A stretch of DNA of 64,000 nt from Lachnospiraceae bacterium (GTDB lineage: Bacteria > Bacillota > Clostridia > Lachnospirales > Lachnospiraceae), in NCBI GenBank assembly GCA_014804755.1, contig JAAUZE010000010.1:160185-224184 (forward strand), read 5' to 3'. Below are positions 61,660-64,000 of the stretch, one piece after another. Under the pieces are notes generated by a model that was given only the letters and a program-made list of their open reading frames with translations, was not told the DNA's origin and did not search any database. Within the stretch, counting starts at the first letter, position 1; every line of letters starts with the position of its first letter. The translations under genes and the position numbers were made by a program.

Positions 61660-62712
61660 GTGAATGACCGAATTGTTAATATACTGGAACAATATGACGT
61701 GACGCTGCTCAAGACATGGAAAGGAAGAAGCGCGCTGTTATGCGATACGGAGCAGGGCTTAAAGATTATTCGGGAATATACGGGGCCGCTTGAGAAGCTC
61801 TGCGTGTTAGAGGCGCTTTTACAAAATATGCGGGAAGCGGGCTTTTTGTCCGACTGTATCCTGCGCACGAAGGAAGGCGCGCTGTTTGTGCGGGGCAGGG
61901 ACGGGAACGTCTATATCGTCAAAGATTATTATGAGGGGCGCGAGTGCTCGGTGGGCGATGCGTCCGACTGCGTGCGCGCAGTCAGGCAGCTTGCGCAGCT
62001 TCATCTTCATTTATCCGTTCCGCCCAAGGAGAGCATTCGTCCGCTTGTGCAAAAGCCGTCCGATCAGGAAGAGGACTGTACGCCGGATGGAGAGGAAACA
62101 GGCAGTTACCGGTTCCGGATGTTTGATCCGGTGAGAGAGTATGAACGGTATAACCGTGAACTGAAACGGATTTGGAAGCATCTGCGCAATAAGAGCGATA
62201 AGACGGATTTTGAGGTATTTCTTCTGCATCATTATCCTTTTTTTATGGAACAGGCAGAGGAGGCGCTTACGCTGTTTCGGAGCGCGGATGTGGATGCGTT
62301 CTACCGGCAGGAGGAAGAAAAGGGCGTACTCTGCCATGGGGATTTCCAATATCATAACATCCTGTTTACGGACGGGGGCGCGTTTGTGATGAATTTTGAA
62401 AAATGCGTGATGGACGTCAGAATAAGGGATTTTTATCTATTTTTCCGGAAAGTTATGGAAAAAAATAATTGGAACATTTATACAGGCAGGCAGCTTTTAG
62501 AGGCATATGACGCCGTCCGTCCGATCAGTGATGCGGAGAAAAACCTGCTTGGCTTAAAGCTCTGTTATCCCGAGCGTTTCCGCAAGGTTGTGAGCTATTA
62601 CTATAACAGCGGAAAGGCATGGATTCCTGCCAAAAACAGGGAAAAAATCGACCGTCTGCTTGGGCAGGAGGATGCGCGAAAGAGCTTTCTAAAAAATCTG
62701 TTTGAGGCATAG
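61660..62712 (+). CDS. CotS-family spore coat protein, kinase-like
   Basis: This encodes 350 residues. The chosen GTG start follows a perfect GGAGGT at 7 bases; ATG codons at 61588 and 61642 lack one. The aminoglycoside-phosphotransferase-like fold includes the catalytic CHGDFQYHNILF loop. The DFG-like position reads FVMNFEKC, with Asn where active kinases have Asp, so catalysis is doubtful. CotS/YsxE/YutH proteins are spore-coat associated and common in Clostridia. It is in an operon-like position after cca. Confidence 0.85.
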   Translation: MNDRIVNILEQYDVTLLKTWKGRSALLCDTEQGLKIIREYTGPLEKLCVLEALLQNMREAGFLSDCILRTKEGALFVRGRDGNVYIVKDYYEGRECSVGDASDCVRAVRQLAQLHLHLSVPPKESIRPLVQKPSDQEEDCTPDGEETGSYRFRMFDPVREYERYNRELKRIWKHLRNKSDKTDFEVFLLHHYPFFMEQAEEALTLFRSADVDAFYRQEEEKGVLCHGDFQYHNILFTDGGAFVMNFEKCVMDVRIRDFYLFFRKVMEKNNWNIYTGRQLLEAYDAVRPISDAEKNLLGLKLCYPERFRKVVSYYYNSGKAWIPAKNREKIDRLLGQEDARKSFLKNLFEA

Positions 62713-62733
62713 CGCAAGAGGGCAGGATTGTGC

Positions 62734-62739
62734 TATACT
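62734..62739 (+). promoter_or_regulatory. -10 element directly before the PEGA lipoprotein gene
   Basis: TATACT lies such that the predicted start of transcription (near 62746) coincides with the A of the ATG. No convincing -35 or ribosome site precedes it. This suggests a leaderless mRNA or read-through from cotS. Confidence 0.35.
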
Positions 62740-62745
62740 GTTCTC

Positions 62746-64000
62746 ATGAAAATGAATCGAAAAAAACAAAATTTCATAAAGATGACCGCGGTCTGGATGG
62801 CAGGCGTTCTTTTGTTTACGGGCTGTGCGTTCCGGGAGGCGGGGAAATCCGATACACAAACGGACGTAACGGTCGATAACCAGCAGCAGGTGACTGCCGC
62901 GCCGCCGCAGACTGCGGGCTATGACAGTGTGGACACGGCGATCGTTATCCGCTATGACACGGAAGAAAAGACGATCTCTCTGCGGAATTTAGAGACGGGC
63001 AGACAGTATACGCTTGCCTATGACGGAACGACCAGGCTTTCGGACAAAAACGGACAGGTCTTAACGATGGCGCAGATCAAGGCGGGAGAGCTTGTGGACG
63101 TAACGTTCCGTTACCGGAGCAAGACGCTTGTGTCGCTTGTGCAGTCGCCGGACGCCTTTGTAAAAGAGGGGTTGACGGACTATGCGTTGTCGGAGACGGG
63201 AAGATCGATGACGATAAACGGCGTGCAGTATCGGCTTGCCGACGATCTGGCGATCCTATCCGACGGAGAACTGATCGAGCTGATGGATCTTAACAGTGTG
63301 GACGCGCTGACGCTGCGCGGCTTTGACTATGAGATACACAGCATCAGCGTTGACCGCGGGCACGGATATTTAAGGCTCAAAAACGACGAGTCCTTTATCG
63401 GCGGCTGGATCGAGGTCGGCTCCGAGGTGATCGCGCCGATCACGGAGAACATGCTGTTGACCGTGCCGGAGGGCAGCTATGAGGTGTCGGTTTCGAGTGA
63501 GGCGGGACACGGAACACTGTCTGTTGCGGTCTATAAGAATCAGGAGCAGACGCTGGACGTCGGTGATTTTGCAGTGGAAATCAAGGAGGGAAAGGTCTAT
63601 TTTGATGTCATGCCCGTCTCCGCCACCGTCTACGTGGACAGTGAGAAAGTTGATATTTCCGGTCCGGTGTCCCTTACCTACGGCGTGCATTTTCTGATGA
63701 TCCGGGCGGATGGCTATGAGACGATGGTGAAATATTTAAGCGTCGGGCAGGAGACAGCCAGTTTGGCGATCACGTTGGAGAAAGCGGCGGAGGTTTCGGA
63801 CGACGATGATGACGATCAGAATTCCGGTGACGGAAACGGCACGAATAACGGAAACGGTACGGGCAGCGGAAGCGAAGCAGACGGCAGCGGCACAGATACG
63901 GATCAAGGCGGACAGGCTTCGGAGCCGGAAGTGGTGACAGCGGATGACGGGACGGTGTTCTATGTGCTGGTAACGGCGCCGGAGCAGGCGGAGGTTTATG
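62746..64000 (+). CDS. PEGA-domain lipoprotein (3' end outside window)
   Basis: The frame is open from ATG 62746 to the window end, 418 codons, with no stop. The N-terminus is a lipoprotein signal (hydrophobic run with LLFTGCAF, Cys27). Two extracellular beta-rich regions with repeated TLRG/YDG motifs follow. A PEGA domain lies at about residues 280-345 (KVYFDVMPVSATVYVDSEKV through HFLMIRADGYETMVKYL). Then a low-complexity linker of D, G, N, S and T residues leads to a new domain at the edge. PEGA domains occur in surface lipoproteins. The function is unknown. Confidence 0.88.
   Translation, partial: MKMNRKKQNFIKMTAVWMAGVLLFTGCAFREAGKSDTQTDVTVDNQQQVTAAPPQTAGYDSVDTAIVIRYDTEEKTISLRNLETGRQYTLAYDGTTRLSDKNGQVLTMAQIKAGELVDVTFRYRSKTLVSLVQSPDAFVKEGLTDYALSETGRSMTINGVQYRLADDLAILSDGELIELMDLNSVDALTLRGFDYEIHSISVDRGHGYLRLKNDESFIGGWIEVGSEVIAPITENMLLTVPEGSYEVSVSSEAGHGTLSVAVYKNQEQTLDVGDFAVEIKEGKVYFDVMPVSATVYVDSEKVDISGPVSLTYGVHFLMIRADGYETMVKYLSVGQETASLAITLEKAAEVSDDDDDDQNSGDGNGTNNGNGTGSGSEADGSGTDTDQGGQASEPEVVTADDGTVFYVLVTAPEQAEVY

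Noticed and set aside
1..64000. CRISPR arrays, prophage, integrated plasmid or insertion sequence
   Set aside because: No spaced direct-repeat arrays, integrase or transposase genes, or terminal inverted repeats with target duplications were found. Only the Rpn remnant at 6201 is related.

Overview
The window looks like a chromosomal segment of a motile, spore-forming, obligately anaerobic member of the Lachnospiraceae (Clostridia). The evidence is the mid-GC coding style with AGGAGG-type ribosome sites; Clostridia-type genes (an N-terminal-rubredoxin 'reverse' rubrerythrin, PerR, a T-box-controlled archaeal-type ProRS, BofA, a CotS-like coat protein, a YtvI/AI-2E-like membrane protein); and a Gram-positive Tad pilus locus of the kind common in this family. 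No phage, integrase or CRISPR array is visible. The only mobile-element trace is a truncated Rpn-type nuclease remnant. The species cannot be named from the sequence.

Layout. 1-8 kb: the C-terminus of an unidentified protein, a small unknown gene, a FeoA-FeoB fusion behind a perfect palindrome, an exported-protein gene broken by an in-frame amber codon although its promoter and ribosome site are intact, a receiver/HD-GYP protein, an Rpn remnant, and a hemerythrin/CheX-like/receiver fusion. 8-17 kb: tRNA-Lys(CTT), aminopeptidase P, TatD, RsmA, a 1006-residue repeat/coiled-coil/degenerate-AAA protein and GlgB. 17-22 kb: a flagellar island made of a 1064-residue protein with a FliK-like C-terminus, flagellin and a FliS-like chaperone. 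22-34 kb: YaaL/BofA-type genes, then a Tad pilus operon of eleven genes behind a clear sigma-A promoter and a hairpin-rich leader. It encodes TadZ, TadA/CpaF, TadB, TadC, a Flp-like pilin, a TadG-like protein, two TadE-like pseudopilins, a prepilin peptidase, a DUF6382-like protein and a rhomboid protease.

34-45 kb: flavodoxin/SCP2 fusion, HIT, MurG, TSCPD protein, Pgi, 2-hydroxyacid dehydrogenase, DUF4349 lipoprotein, HMGL-like aldolase, then LuxS and MtnN (activated methyl cycle, AI-2) divergent from PerR-rubrerythrin. 45-50 kb: a BrnT/BrnA-like toxin-antitoxin pair and a set of poorly known membrane and exported proteins around a membrane-anchored HTH regulator. 50-64 kb: a histidine kinase and response regulator, an RluA-type pseudouridine synthase, an AI-2E-family permease, T-box-ProRS, MgtE coupled to a diguanylate cyclase, AckA, CCA-adding enzyme, CotS-like protein, and a PEGA lipoprotein that runs off the window.

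Links between genes. Surface and motility functions (flagellin island, Tad pilus) sit in one window with c-di-GMP enzymes (HD-GYP at 4990, GGDEF at 56162), but no direct regulatory link is visible. The least explained parts are the structured leader and unusual components of the Tad operon, the giant protein translationally coupled to flagellin, the amber-interrupted exported gene, and a family of related palindromic terminator-like elements scattered through the intergenic spaces.
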